Shown: positions 1-7,022 of the stretch, piece by piece
Layout: each line of letters opens with the position of its first letter
Position numbering within the stretch: position 1 is the first letter of the stretch
Source: CAZWUZ01 sp964637655 [NCBI: uncultured bacterium]
GTDB taxonomy: Bacteria > DAOPZR01
Length of the DNA stretch: 14,451 nucleotides
Reading direction: 5' to 3'
NCBI GenBank assembly: GCA_964637655.1
Contig: CAZWUZ010000068.1
Coordinates: forward strand, 1 to 14,451
The notes under the pieces: model-generated
What the model saw: the letters and a program-made list of their open reading frames with translations, nothing else
Database searches by the model: none
What the model was told of the DNA's origin: nothing
Made by a program: the position numbers and the translations under genes

Positions 1-1007
1 ACAACCAGCTGATCGGCTACGGGCTGGTGGTCGGTCTCGCCGGCACGGGGGACAGCAACAAGGCGGCAATGACGCTGCAGTCGGTATCGAGCATGCTCGC
101 CGGCTTCGGCGTGCGCGTGTCGGAAAACGAGATGAAACTGAAGAACGTGGCGGCGGTGATGGTGACGGCGACCATCCCGGCGTTTGCCGGCAACGGCGAC
201 CGCCTCGATATCACCGTCTCGTCGCTGGGCGATGCCAAGTCGCTCGAGGGTGGACTGCTGCTGCAGACCCCGCTGCAGGCGGCCAACGGGCAGATCTACG
301 CGGCGGCGCAGGGGGCACTGACCATCGGCGGGTTCAACGTCGGCAGCGGCGGCTCGTCGTCACAGCGCAACCATGTCACGGTCGGGCGCATCCCGGGCGG
401 GGCCATTGTCGAGCGCGACCTGCGCAGCGAGTTCCTCAGCAACGGGACGGTCGAACTGGTCCTGCGCGACGCCGATTTCACCACCGCGGGGCGGGTGGCG
501 GGGGCGATCAACGCCCGCTACAGCGGCGCGGCGCGGGCGGCGGACGCGGGGCGCATCCGCGTCGCGCTCCCCGGCGAATTCGCGCAGAACCCGGTCGGGT
601 TTATCGCCCTGCTGGAGAACCTGAGCGTCGAGCCGGACGCGGCGGCGCGGGTCATCGTCAACGAACGCACCGGCTCGGTGGTGCTTGGCGGCAACGTCCA
701 GCTGTCCACCTGTGCGGTCAGCCACGGCTCGCTGCAGATCACCATTCAGCGGCAGGTAATCACCGCGGTCGCCCCGCCCCCGGCCGAATATGACGAAGAT
801 GGCGAGCCGGTCACCACGACCACGCAGCAGCAGCAGGTGCGGGTCGAGGAGCAGCATAACCGCCTCGTCGCCCTTCCCGAGGGGACGAATGTCGGGCAGG
901 TGGTCGACGCGCTCAATGCCGTCGGTGCCGGGCCGCGCGACATCATCGCCGTGCTGCAGGCCATCCGCGAAGCGGGCGCCCTGCACGCGGAACTGGTGGT
1001 GATGTGA
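1..1007 (+). CDS. flgI: Flagellar P-ring protein FlgI (5' end outside window)
   Basis: FlgI forms the periplasmic P ring, the bushing around the flagellar rod in the peptidoglycan layer. The reading frame is open from base 3 and enters with NQLIGYGLVVGLAGTGD, the hallmark N-terminal motif of mature FlgI. Further family segments are a stretch around SLGDAKSLEGGLLLQTPL, an internal GRIPGGAIVERD, a NERTGSVVLGG block and a C-terminal part ending in a run of helix-forming residues and LHAELVVM. About 334 residues are present against roughly 365 for a full precursor, so the signal peptide and some 40-50 residues lie to the left of the window. A short low-complexity stretch rich in Glu, Thr and Gln (about 785-850) interrupts the C-terminal part, as in many FlgI proteins. 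The stop codon overlaps the flgJ start (TGATG), so the two are probably translated together. Confidence 0.97.
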   Translation, partial: NQLIGYGLVVGLAGTGDSNKAAMTLQSVSSMLAGFGVRVSENEMKLKNVAAVMVTATIPAFAGNGDRLDITVSSLGDAKSLEGGLLLQTPLQAANGQIYAAAQGALTIGGFNVGSGGSSSQRNHVTVGRIPGGAIVERDLRSEFLSNGTVELVLRDADFTTAGRVAGAINARYSGAARAADAGRIRVALPGEFAQNPVGFIALLENLSVEPDAAARVIVNERTGSVVLGGNVQLSTCAVSHGSLQITIQRQVITAVAPPPAEYDEDGEPVTTTTQQQQVRVEEQHNRLVALPEGTNVGQVVDALNAVGAGPRDIIAVLQAIREAGALHAELVVM

Positions 1008-1399
1008 TGCAGGCGCAGTTCCTGCCGCTGGCGCAGTCGCTGCTGCCGCTGGCGCAGCCGGTGGCGGCGGCGCCGGCCCTGCCGCCGCGCGGGGCGCGGT
1101 TCGCGGAGCTGCTGCAGCAGGCCGGGCAGCCGGCGACAACCCCGGACGCGGCGGCGGAACGGCAGCGGCAGGAGCGCGAACTGCGCGACGCGTCGCAGGG
1201 ACTCGAAGCGATGATGATCAACCAGCTGTTCTCTGCCATGCGCAAGACAGTGCAGAAGAGCGGGCTGGCTGACGGCGGGGCGGGCGAGGAGATGTTCAGC
1301 GGCATGCTTGACCACGAATATGCGACGCAGATGAGCCGCTCCGGCTCGCTCGGCCTCGCGGAGATGATTTACGAACAGATGAGTGCCACCCTCGGGTAG
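1007..1399 (+). CDS. flgJ: FlgJ-type rod-binding protein, short form without muramidase domain
   Basis: FlgJ caps the growing flagellar rod in the periplasm. This protein is 130 residues and contains only the rod-binding domain. Residues 60-127 carry the characteristic pattern: an LEAMMINQLFSAMRK helix, a glycine-rich GGAGEEMFSGMLDHEYA and the terminal SLGLAEMIYEQM. The C-terminal peptidoglycan hydrolase domain of enterobacterial FlgJ is absent, as in many non-enteric diderms, so another enzyme must open the wall for the rod. The ATG at 1007 shares one base with the flgI stop codon; a GTG three bases earlier is also possible. The N-terminal region holds two copies of a 15-base sequence, giving LPLAQ twice. 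It is the last gene of its operon, since a terminator follows 20 bases downstream. Confidence 0.9.
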   Translation: MQAQFLPLAQSLLPLAQPVAAAPALPPRGARFAELLQQAGQPATTPDAAAERQRQERELRDASQGLEAMMINQLFSAMRKTVQKSGLADGGAGEEMFSGMLDHEYATQMSRSGSLGLAEMIYEQMSATLG

Positions 1400-1417
1400 G
1401 CACCCGGCAAACCGACG

Positions 1418-1466
1418 CCCGCACCGCCGCCCTGCTCTGTCGGGGCGGTGGCAGCGGGCTCTTTTC
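1418..1466 (+). terminator. Intrinsic terminator of the flagellar operon
   Basis: Inverted arms CCCGC/CCGCCGCCC (1418-1432) and GGGCGGTGG/GCGGG (1443-1458) form a two-part stem of 9 and 5 pairs, with one G-T wobble and a small internal loop. The apical loop is about 10 bases. CTCTTTTC follows immediately. It lies 18 bases after the flgJ stop codon and separates the flagellar genes from the MazG-like gene. Confidence 0.75.
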
Positions 1467-1527
1467 GTATCCGGGTGACCGCGCCTGTGGAAACCCGTTC
1501 ATCTGCTGTTCACACAGGAGGAACACG

Positions 1528-1860
1528 ATGGAGATGGGCGCCGCGCAGCAGAAGGTCAAGGACGTGCTCGGGGAACTGTTTCACCCGCGGCTCGGGTCGT
1601 TTGTCGCGCTGACCGAGGAGGTGGGGGAACTCGCCGACGAGGTGATGCAACGCGAGATGTACGGACAGAAGCAGGACAACGGCGACCTGGCGAAGGAGCT
1701 GGCGGACGTGCAGGTCTGCCTCTTCGAACTGGCCACCGTCTACGGCATCGACCTCGAGCAGGCATTTCTCGCCAAGTTCGCCGCCATCGAGGGGAAGGTG
1801 CCGCAATGGCGCGAGAAGTTCGGCCCGTCGCTGGCCCGCGCCCGCGCCCGCCTCGACTGA
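1528..1860 (+). CDS. MazG-like nucleotide pyrophosphohydrolase, single domain
   Basis: Members of the all-alpha MazG/dUTPase-like NTP-PPase superfamily hydrolyse nucleoside triphosphates, often non-canonical ones, to the monophosphate and pyrophosphate. This 110-residue protein shows the two metal-binding helices: E30-E31-x-x-E34 (LTEEVGELADEV) and E57-x-x-D60 (AKELADVQVCLFELA). A C-terminal segment is rich in Lys and Arg. The length fits a single-domain, homodimeric MazG-like protein rather than the duplicated E. coli MazG. A strong AGGAGG at 1516-1521 lies six bases before the ATG and fixes the start. The gene stands alone between a terminator and the promoter of the next genes. The exact substrate cannot be read from the sequence, and I recognised no promoter for it. 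Confidence 0.85.
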   Translation: MEMGAAQQKVKDVLGELFHPRLGSFVALTEEVGELADEVMQREMYGQKQDNGDLAKELADVQVCLFELATVYGIDLEQAFLAKFAAIEGKVPQWREKFGPSLARARARLD

Positions 1861-1880
1861 GGACTGCCCCTCACCGGCCG

Positions 1881-1909
1881 TTTACATCCGGATGTCCGGA
1901 TGCTACCAT
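1881..1909 (+). promoter_or_regulatory. Sigma-70 type promoter, predicted leaderless
   Basis: TTTACA (1881-1886), a 17-base spacer and TACCAT (1904-1909), with the TG of an extended -10 at 1901-1902. The -10 box ends six bases before the ATG at 1916, so transcription should start on or next to the start codon. There is no Shine-Dalgarno sequence. The promoter also argues against the in-frame ATG at 1892, which would lie upstream of the -10. Confidence 0.7.
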
Positions 1910-1915
1910 CAGCGT

Positions 1916-2539
1916 ATGGACAGAAAGTCAGTGCACGTGCGTCTCTGGAGCGGGCTGTTTGCGCGCGAGGAGTTGTTGGTGCGTGACGGGTTCGTGCGCT
2001 ATCGCCGAACAGGGCTCCTCGAAGATGCACTCTGCCGTGTCCCGCTGATGGACATTGACCTGCATATCGACCGGAAGCCGTCCGGTGAATTCAATTTTGG
2101 GGCACTGCTCATTCTCGGCTGGTTTTTCTTCGTCTTTCTGTTCAGCACCATACAGGGAAAACTCAAAGGTGACATCCCAGCGGAGCTACTGATCAGCGCG
2201 ACCATCGCGGTCGTTTTCGCCGTGGCAATCATCGACCAGCTCTCGCATGTTGGCCGCCGGCAATTTGTGCTCTACCACCGCAACGGGAAAATTGCTGTTC
2301 AGCAGACGCGCGCGACGTGTCGCCTCCTGGCACAGGTACGGAAACAGATTCGCGATACACAGAGGCACCTGTCGGCACGTACGGCGGAGCAGGCAACGGC
2401 CCGGGCATGGGTGATGCGCCAACTCGACGAATTGCGCGAGGACAACACCGTTACCGCGGCAGAATATGATGCAGCGCGGTGCCAGGTGCAGGGAATCAGC
2501 CGTGAGGCGGGATTTACCGTCGCAGGAGGAAATGCATGA
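1916..2539 (+). CDS. Membrane protein with SHOCT-like C-terminus, paralogue 1 of 3
   Basis: The 207-residue product has a soluble N-terminal part (1-60). Two hydrophobic segments follow, at about 61-78 (GALLILGWFFFVFLF) and 89-108. Next come a Gly-Arg-Arg linker with a short beta-like stretch (FVLYHRNGKI), a charged, probably coiled-coil helix (about 131-168), and a C-terminal motif (QLDELREDNTVTAAEYDAA, 169-187) that matches the SHOCT pattern of hydrophobic helix, turn and [D/E]-E-[F/Y]. SHOCT motifs are short C-terminal oligomerisation or interaction modules found in many bacterial proteins. I give no function. The two following genes have the same architecture. The start at 1916 is chosen from the promoter; an in-frame ATG 24 bases upstream is less likely. 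The stop overlaps the next start by four bases (ATGA). Codon use here and in the next two genes looks more AT-rich than in the flagellar and kinase genes. Confidence 0.75.
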   Translation: MDRKSVHVRLWSGLFAREELLVRDGFVRYRRTGLLEDALCRVPLMDIDLHIDRKPSGEFNFGALLILGWFFFVFLFSTIQGKLKGDIPAELLISATIAVVFAVAIIDQLSHVGRRQFVLYHRNGKIAVQQTRATCRLLAQVRKQIRDTQRHLSARTAEQATARAWVMRQLDELREDNTVTAAEYDAARCQVQGISREAGFTVAGGNA

Positions 2540-3186
2540 CGACCATCACGCCGCTGGGACAGCACCTGGCGGAGAATCTGCAGATCAGCTGGCGGGAAAG
2601 CCCGTTCCGGCGCATGACCATCAGCGTTGACGACGACCGGCTGGTGCTGCGGCGTCAAGGGTTGTTCAGCGAGCGGGTCGAGCATCTGAACGTCGCTGCG
2701 GTCGATCATGTATTCGACTCGCTGCGCTCCGTCGGTTGGGGCTCCTGCCTGGGCACCCTGTTGTTCGGCGGGGGAGGGCTCTTCGTCTGGTTCGTCGCGG
2801 TGCGGGCGGCAAAACCGTCTGACTTCTGGTTCGCGGCGTTCTGGGCAACGGTCTTCACGCTGGTTGGCGCCGCGTTTCTGAACGCGGCATGGCGGAAAAC
2901 AGGGCGCTTTTTCTGCCTGTTCAACGGGTATCAGGGCACGCCGCTGCTGCTGATTCGCGATTGCGCGGCAACAGCAGCCGGTATGCCCAGGCTGAGCGCG
3001 TTGCTCAAGGAGAAGCAGCGCGCCCTGCGCGATGAACAGACCGCCGCCGGTTCGCTCGCCGGGCAGTTGCGTCAGCTGGGCGAACTGCATAAGAGCGGGG
3101 TACTCAGCGATGCCGAGTTCGCGAGCGCCAAACAGAAACTGATCGGCCGGTCGGAAACCATCGGCTTTGCGCGCAAGGACACGTGA
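2536..3186 (+). CDS. Membrane protein with SHOCT-like C-terminus, paralogue 2 of 3
   Basis: 216 residues with the same layout as its neighbours. An N-terminal domain includes a strand-rich RRMTISVDDDRLVLRRQGLF. Transmembrane segments lie near 68-89 and 96-117, followed by a positive WRKTGRFF patch and a helical stretch. The SHOCT-like motif (LRQLGELHKSGVLSDAEF, then AKQKLIG, 178-204) is the clearest of the three. An excellent AGGAGG at 2524-2529 lies six bases before the ATG, inside the end of paralogue 1, and the two genes overlap by ATGA, so this one is translationally coupled but also has its own ribosome site. The N-terminal strand pattern recalls bacterial pleckstrin-homology-like domains, but I cannot confirm that by eye. 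Function unknown. Confidence 0.78.
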   Translation: MTTITPLGQHLAENLQISWRESPFRRMTISVDDDRLVLRRQGLFSERVEHLNVAAVDHVFDSLRSVGWGSCLGTLLFGGGGLFVWFVAVRAAKPSDFWFAAFWATVFTLVGAAFLNAAWRKTGRFFCLFNGYQGTPLLLIRDCAATAAGMPRLSALLKEKQRALRDEQTAAGSLAGQLRQLGELHKSGVLSDAEFASAKQKLIGRSETIGFARKDT

Positions 3187-3195
3187 GCGGCGGCC

Positions 3196-3813
3196 ATGGA
3201 CAGTTGCTCCTGGCGTGACACGCTGCTGAGTCGCGTGACCCTTCGGGTTGCCGGAGACCGGTTGTGTTGCGAGCGGCGGGCATGGCGCGGCTGGCGCCGG
3301 TATGTCCGGCTGGCGGGACTGCGGGACAGTTTTGACGTTGTGACGCAGCGGAACTGGAACGGCTATGTCGCGGCGGCGCCCTTCGCGCCCCTCGGCCTGA
3401 TACTTCTGGCGCTGGTCATCTTCGACCCCGATCCGCGTGCGTGGATAAACATTCTGGGGGGATGTATCGGCCTGTTTTTTACCGCGCTGGCGTTCGTCCT
3501 GGTGTCGTATTCATGGCAGCGCTCGGGGAAGTTCCTGCTGGTTTGTGAGGAAGCCGATGACAACGTGATGCATACGGTTGCAAGCGTACCGTTTTCGCCG
3601 GCCCGCAGCCGTCAGCTTAACGAACTGGCGGACATAATCCGGGCTGAGCGCGAGCGATGCACGAACGACGAATTCCCGGATGTGTCACTGCCGGCGGAAC
3701 TCGGACAGCTGGCGGCCCTGCATCGGCGAGGGGTGCTGAACGACGGAGAATTTCAGGCCGCCAAGGCCGCGAGAATTGCCGGTCCGCTGCCGCAGTCCGG
3801 TCAGCCGGTGTAG
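3196..3813 (+). CDS. Membrane protein with SHOCT-like C-terminus, paralogue 3 of 3
   Basis: 205 residues, starting nine bases after paralogue 2. Residues 12-40 resemble the N-terminal strands of paralogue 2 (VTLRVAGDRLCCERRAW against MTISVDDDRLVLRRQG). Two hydrophobic segments lie at about 58-76 and 84-104, followed by SWQRSGKFLLV, which aligns with AWRKTGRFFCL in paralogue 2. A charged helical region and the SHOCT-like LGQLAALHRRGVLNDGEF, then AAKAARI (169-194), follow. I saw no good Shine-Dalgarno sequence, so reinitiation from the gene before is likely. The stop codon lies inside the end of the opposing phosphatase gene, a 13-base convergent overlap. Function unknown; the three genes probably make one hetero-oligomeric membrane complex or are redundant copies (inference). 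Confidence 0.75.
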   Translation: MDSCSWRDTLLSRVTLRVAGDRLCCERRAWRGWRRYVRLAGLRDSFDVVTQRNWNGYVAAAPFAPLGLILLALVIFDPDPRAWINILGGCIGLFFTALAFVLVSYSWQRSGKFLLVCEEADDNVMHTVASVPFSPARSRQLNELADIIRAERERCTNDEFPDVSLPAELGQLAALHRRGVLNDGEFQAAKAARIAGPLPQSGQPV

Positions 3814-3819
3814 CGGCAG
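3787..3819. terminator. Possible bidirectional hairpin at the convergent operon ends
   Basis: CTGCCGC (3787-3793) pairs with GCGGCAG (3813-3819), and an inner CCGG/CCGG stem has a TCAG loop. The structure covers both stop codons of the convergent genes. No T-run follows on either strand, so it may block elongation or stabilise 3' ends rather than act as a classic terminator. Confidence 0.3.
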
Positions 3820-4715
3820 GCGAGCAGGGAGATGTCGTCGGTGGCGGCGGCGCCGCCGCTGAAGGCCATGAGGTCGGCGTAGAGCCCGTCGAGCAGCGCC
3901 GGGAGCGCCTGGCCCCGGTGGCGGTCCACCGTCGTCAGCAGCCGCGGCTCGCCGAACAGCTCGTCCTGCGCATTATTGAACTCGATAATCCCGTCGGTAT
4001 AGAAGAGCAGGGTGTCTCCCGGCTGCAGGTGCAGGGTGATATTGCCGTAGTCGCTGTCGGGGAAGATGCCGAGCATGACGCCGCCCAGCGCCAGCTGTTC
4101 CGCGCCGGCGCCGGCGCGCACGCGGACGGGCGGCGGATGCCCGGCATTGCCGGACCTGACAACGCCTCCCGCGGCCAGCAGGCAGTAGGCGATGCTGGCG
4201 AGGCGGTCGAAACGCTCCTGCGGGAACTCGTTGTTGAGTGCAAAGAGCAGGTCGGCGGGGAGCATGGGCTGACCGTCGCGGACGACGTTGCCCGCTGACG
4301 GTTGCAGGAACTGCGCCAGCGAGGCGGTGACCAGCGCCGCCGGCACGCCATGCCCCGAGACGTCGATGATGTAGGCGGCGCAGCAGTCGGGCGTCAGCGG
4401 CGTGAGATTGAAAATGTCGCCGCCGATATGTTCGCAGGGGACGAACTTCCAGGCGAATTCCCAGCCGGAAAGCGACGGAGCCGCCGACGGGAGCAGCGCC
4501 CGCTGCACGCGCGCCGCCGCGGTCAGGTCCTCGTCGAGCAGCCGCTGTTTCTCCGCCAGTTCCCGTTCCACCGCCGCGTAGCGGAAGACCAGGTCATGCA
4601 GCAGCTTCTCATTGAGCGCGTAGTCGCGGTTGCGTGCCCTCGCCTCCAGCACCTCGCGCACATAGTCGTCGGCGGTGACCAGCGGCGGGTCGGGATTCCT
4701 GCCCGGGGTGTTCAT
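3801..4715 (-). CDS. SpoIIE/RsbU-type PP2C serine phosphatase
   Basis: A PPM-family phosphatase of the SpoIIE/RsbU branch, which typically removes phosphate from serine or threonine on anti-sigma antagonists (STAS proteins) or related switch proteins in the cytoplasm. Of 304 residues, 1-70 form a charged helical, probably coiled-coil linker (ending DLTAAARVQRALLP) of the kind that joins this catalytic domain to sensor inputs. The catalytic domain follows with its metal ligands in order: HIGGD100, IIDVSGHG (D118), SGNAGHPPP (189-196), LLFYTDGIIE (D241) and the terminal TDDISLLACR (D293-D294). No sensor domain is fused, so the input is probably another protein of the operon, most simply the ODP protein whose stop codon overlaps this start (ATGA). 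No kinase, STAS or sigma-factor gene is present in the window, so the target is unknown. Confidence 0.92.
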   Translation of the reverse strand: MNTPGRNPDPPLVTADDYVREVLEARARNRDYALNEKLLHDLVFRYAAVERELAEKQRLLDEDLTAAARVQRALLPSAAPSLSGWEFAWKFVPCEHIGGDIFNLTPLTPDCCAAYIIDVSGHGVPAALVTASLAQFLQPSAGNVVRDGQPMLPADLLFALNNEFPQERFDRLASIAYCLLAAGGVVRSGNAGHPPPVRVRAGAGAEQLALGGVMLGIFPDSDYGNITLHLQPGDTLLFYTDGIIEFNNAQDELFGEPRLLTTVDRHRGQALPALLDGLYADLMAFSGGAAATDDISLLACRYTG

Positions 4716-5566
4716 TCCGGCAGCCGTTGCGCGAAGGCGGCGCGCAGTGCCGGCAGGTCGGCGGCGGGCAGACGGTCGATGCCGACCCGCTCCGCGGCGA
4801 GCAGCGCGTCGATGACGGTCAGGATATCGCGCCGGCCGCGGATGACGCTGCCATGCTGCGGGGCGATCATCGCCACCGGCAGCTTCATGACCTGCGCCAG
4901 CGCGTGGCGCAGCGCCGCGGTCGAGGGCATTACCAGCGCGTGGAAATCGACGAGGTCGGGGACGGGGCAGATGCTGCGGCCGTGCGGGCAGTTGACATGC
5001 GCGCAGGTGGCGCAGTCGTCGCTCAGGCGCAGGAAGAGATCCCAGTCGCGTCCCAGGCTGCCGAACAGGTCACCGGAGAAAAGCGTTCCCGTGGCCGGGT
5101 CGAAGGCGACGCTGCTCCCCGCCGCGTGCGCGTAAGGGGTGTTGCTGAAGCGCAGCTCGCGCCCCGAGGCAAAACGGAAGACGTGCCCGATTTCCTCAAA
5201 CCCGACGAGACGGCTCCCCACCTGGTAGTGGCGCAAAAACATGTGGTTGGCCTTGTCGCTGATGATGACCAGGTCGTCGCGCCCGATGATGTCCTCGAGG
5301 TTGGGGATGCTGCCGCAGAGGTCGGGATCGAAATGGTCGTAGATGAGCGCACGGATGCTCTTCGGGTTGACCCCGGTCTGCATGATCTTCATCATCACCG
5401 CGGCGAAGTCGGGGCGGCTGCCGCCGTCGATGAGCACCGCCTCGTCACCGTCGGTGACCAGGTAGGGATTGCAGTGCAGCCCGCTTTCGCGGTCATGGAA
5501 CCCGACCCAGTAGATGCCGTCAGCGACGGCAATGGGACGCTCGTAATCGGGTGCGGCGGGGTTCAT
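4712..5566 (-). CDS. ODP-type metallo-beta-lactamase-fold di-iron protein with a four-Cys insert
   Basis: Related to the oxygen-binding di-iron (ODP) and flavodiiron (FprA) branch of the metallo-beta-lactamase fold, which binds or reduces O2 or NO at a di-iron site. 284 residues. Likely metal ligands are H78, D80 and D82 in YDHFDPDLCGS (where flavodiiron proteins have HxExD), H147 in NTPYAHAAGS, D166 in LFSGDLFGS and H238 in APQHGSVI. There is no flavodoxin domain, which favours sensing or binding over reduction. Residues 185-200 carry CX2CX4CX6C, a cysteine cluster that could hold zinc or an Fe-S centre and that I do not recall in typical ODP proteins. A GGAGGTG ribosome site (minus strand, 5571-5577) sits just before the ATG at 5566, inside the end of the FUSC gene. 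Both flanking junctions are ATGA overlaps. A role as redox input to the phosphatase is inference. Confidence 0.85.
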   Translation of the reverse strand: MNPAAPDYERPIAVADGIYWVGFHDRESGLHCNPYLVTDGDEAVLIDGGSRPDFAAVMMKIMQTGVNPKSIRALIYDHFDPDLCGSIPNLEDIIGRDDLVIISDKANHMFLRHYQVGSRLVGFEEIGHVFRFASGRELRFSNTPYAHAAGSSVAFDPATGTLFSGDLFGSLGRDWDLFLRLSDDCATCAHVNCPHGRSICPVPDLVDFHALVMPSTAALRHALAQVMKLPVAMIAPQHGSVIRGRRDILTVIDALLAAERVGIDRLPAADLPALRAAFAQRLPE

Positions 5567-6594
5567 GGTGCACCTCCGGACGGAGCGAGTGTAGCACCCG
5601 CACCGGTGGCGGTCAACTGTCCGGCCAGTTCCGGGAGCAGCACCTCCAACTGGCGTACACTGGCCAGCAGCGCATCGGTGGCGGCCAGTGTCCCGTAGAG
5701 CATCAGGTGCTGCGGGTCGTGGCGGTCAGCGGCGGGCGGTGGCAGCGGGACCGCGGCGGGGAGCGGGGCATACGCCGCGGCGCGCAGCAGCGCGGCGAGG
5801 TGCGCGGCACGGGCCGCACAGGGGTCAGGCACGGCGACGCGGAAGACCAGCGTGGTGAGGGTGTGGCAGTGCTGCAGCAGGTCGCGCAGGTGCCAGGCGT
5901 AGAAGAGGTGCTGGCGGATATCGCGGATGCGGTTGCGACGCAGGAGGCCGAGCGGTGACGCGTATTCGCGCTCGATGTCGAGGCAGGCCTCCGCCAGTTC
6001 CGCGAGGCCCGCGTAGCGCTGCGCCAGTGGTGCCAGTGCTGCTTCGCAGCGGGCGTGGTCGCGCGTAGCGAACGCGTCGAGCAGTGTGGCGGCCGCGGCG
6101 AACGACGCGGCGCGTTCCTGCCGCAGGCGGTGGTAGAGCCGGCGGCGGTAGTTGTAGGCGCCGGCAACATAATTGACCAGGGTGGCGAGGGGAATGCCGA
6201 CGATGAAATGGGCGAAGCGCTCGGCCAGGTGCGCTTCCGTCTCTGTCCGTCCGAGGATGCCGATGTAGAGCACCGCAAACCAGCCGATGGGGAGCAGGGC
6301 GCTGCGCGTGTAGAGTGCGGCGGTGATGGCGAGCAGGCCAAGGAGCAGCGCCACCGGTGCCGGCACCAGGAGCATGATCAGGGCGGTGCCGAGCGACCCG
6401 GCGGCAGCCACGGCCACCTGCTGCAGTCCGGCACGGATACCGCCCAGCACCGTCGGCTGCAGGCAGAGCAGGGTGACAAACAGCAGGGTCAGCAGATCGG
6501 TGAAATGCAGCGCGGCAGCGAGGGCAAAACAGGCGGCGGCAATGACGGCGACCTTGGCGAGAAAGACGAGCAGGTCAAGCTGCCGCGGTTTCAC
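5563..6594 (-). CDS. FUSC/aromatic-acid-exporter-like inner-membrane protein
   Basis: 343 residues. The N-terminal half has about six hydrophobic segments (roughly 8-29, 33-50, 57-77, 79-96, 99-115, 126-147). These include the LLTLLFVTLLCLQPT-GGIRAGLQQ stretch typical of FUSC (fusaric acid resistance/aromatic acid exporter) half-transporters. The C-terminal half (150-343) is a cytoplasmic helical domain rich in Ala, Leu and Arg. FUSC proteins usually work with a periplasmic adaptor or pair two membrane halves; neither partner is encoded here, and the length is about half that of the large FUSC exporters. I chose the GTG at 6594 because it overlaps the PilZ stop as GTGA, matching the other junctions in this operon. 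An in-frame ATG at 6636 would add 14 residues and overlap PilZ more. Substrate unknown. Confidence 0.8.
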   Translation of the reverse strand: MKPRQLDLLVFLAKVAVIAAACFALAAALHFTDLLTLLFVTLLCLQPTVLGGIRAGLQQVAVAAAGSLGTALIMLLVPAPVALLLGLLAITAALYTRSALLPIGWFAVLYIGILGRTETEAHLAERFAHFIVGIPLATLVNYVAGAYNYRRRLYHRLRQERAASFAAAATLLDAFATRDHARCEAALAPLAQRYAGLAELAEACLDIEREYASPLGLLRRNRIRDIRQHLFYAWHLRDLLQHCHTLTTLVFRVAVPDPCAARAAHLAALLRAAAYAPLPAAVPLPPPAADRHDPQHLMLYGTLAATDALLASVRQLEVLLPELAGQLTATGAGATLAPSGGAP

Positions 6595-7022
6595 GGGCGG
6601 AACTGCGGGTACTGCGCGGCGAATTTCCCGATCCATTCCAGCGCCGCCTGCCCCGGGGTGAGTGTGCGCCCGGCGGCCTGCTGCTCGAGGCGGTACTGCG
6701 CGATGGCGCAGACCTGTTCGACCATGCGCGCGCGGAAGGCCGCGTCCGCGTTGAGAAAGGCGGCCCCGACGAGGAAGCGGGTGCCTTCCGGGCGGCACCA
6801 GACGACGCGCGCGCTCGCCTCGAACGCGGGATCGGTTACCGGGATGCGCAGGCGGATGACCGCACCTTCCGGCAGGCAGCGGGCGGCATGGAAGGAGAGA
6901 CCGCCGGTGCTGATGTCGGAAAGGAAATCGGCGTGCTCCGCCACAATCCCCGCCAGCTCGAAATCGATGGGAATGTCCGCCGGATGGCGCAGGAAGATGC
7001 GCCGGTCGGCTGGAGTGCTCAT
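6591..7022 (-). CDS. PilZ-domain c-di-GMP receptor
   Basis: PilZ domains bind cyclic di-GMP and pass the signal to a partner protein. Residues 1-100 form the domain, with both binding motifs intact: RRIFLR (R8-x3-R12) and DISTGG (D36-x-S38-x-x-G41), followed by the expected beta-barrel strands. The C-terminal extension (about 98-143) is helical and ends in an EWIGKFAAQYPQ-like stretch, seen in some stand-alone PilZ proteins and possibly a partner-binding tail. The 143-residue length fits a single-domain adaptor. Both neighbours overlap by four bases, so it should be made in step with the lipoprotein and the FUSC protein. Control of the membrane protein or of the downstream phosphatase by c-di-GMP is the natural hypothesis. 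Confidence 0.93.
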   Translation of the reverse strand: MSTPADRRIFLRHPADIPIDFELAGIVAEHADFLSDISTGGLSFHAARCLPEGAVIRLRIPVTDPAFEASARVVWCRPEGTRFLVGAAFLNADAAFRARMVEQVCAIAQYRLEQQAAGRTLTPGQAALEWIGKFAAQYPQFRP

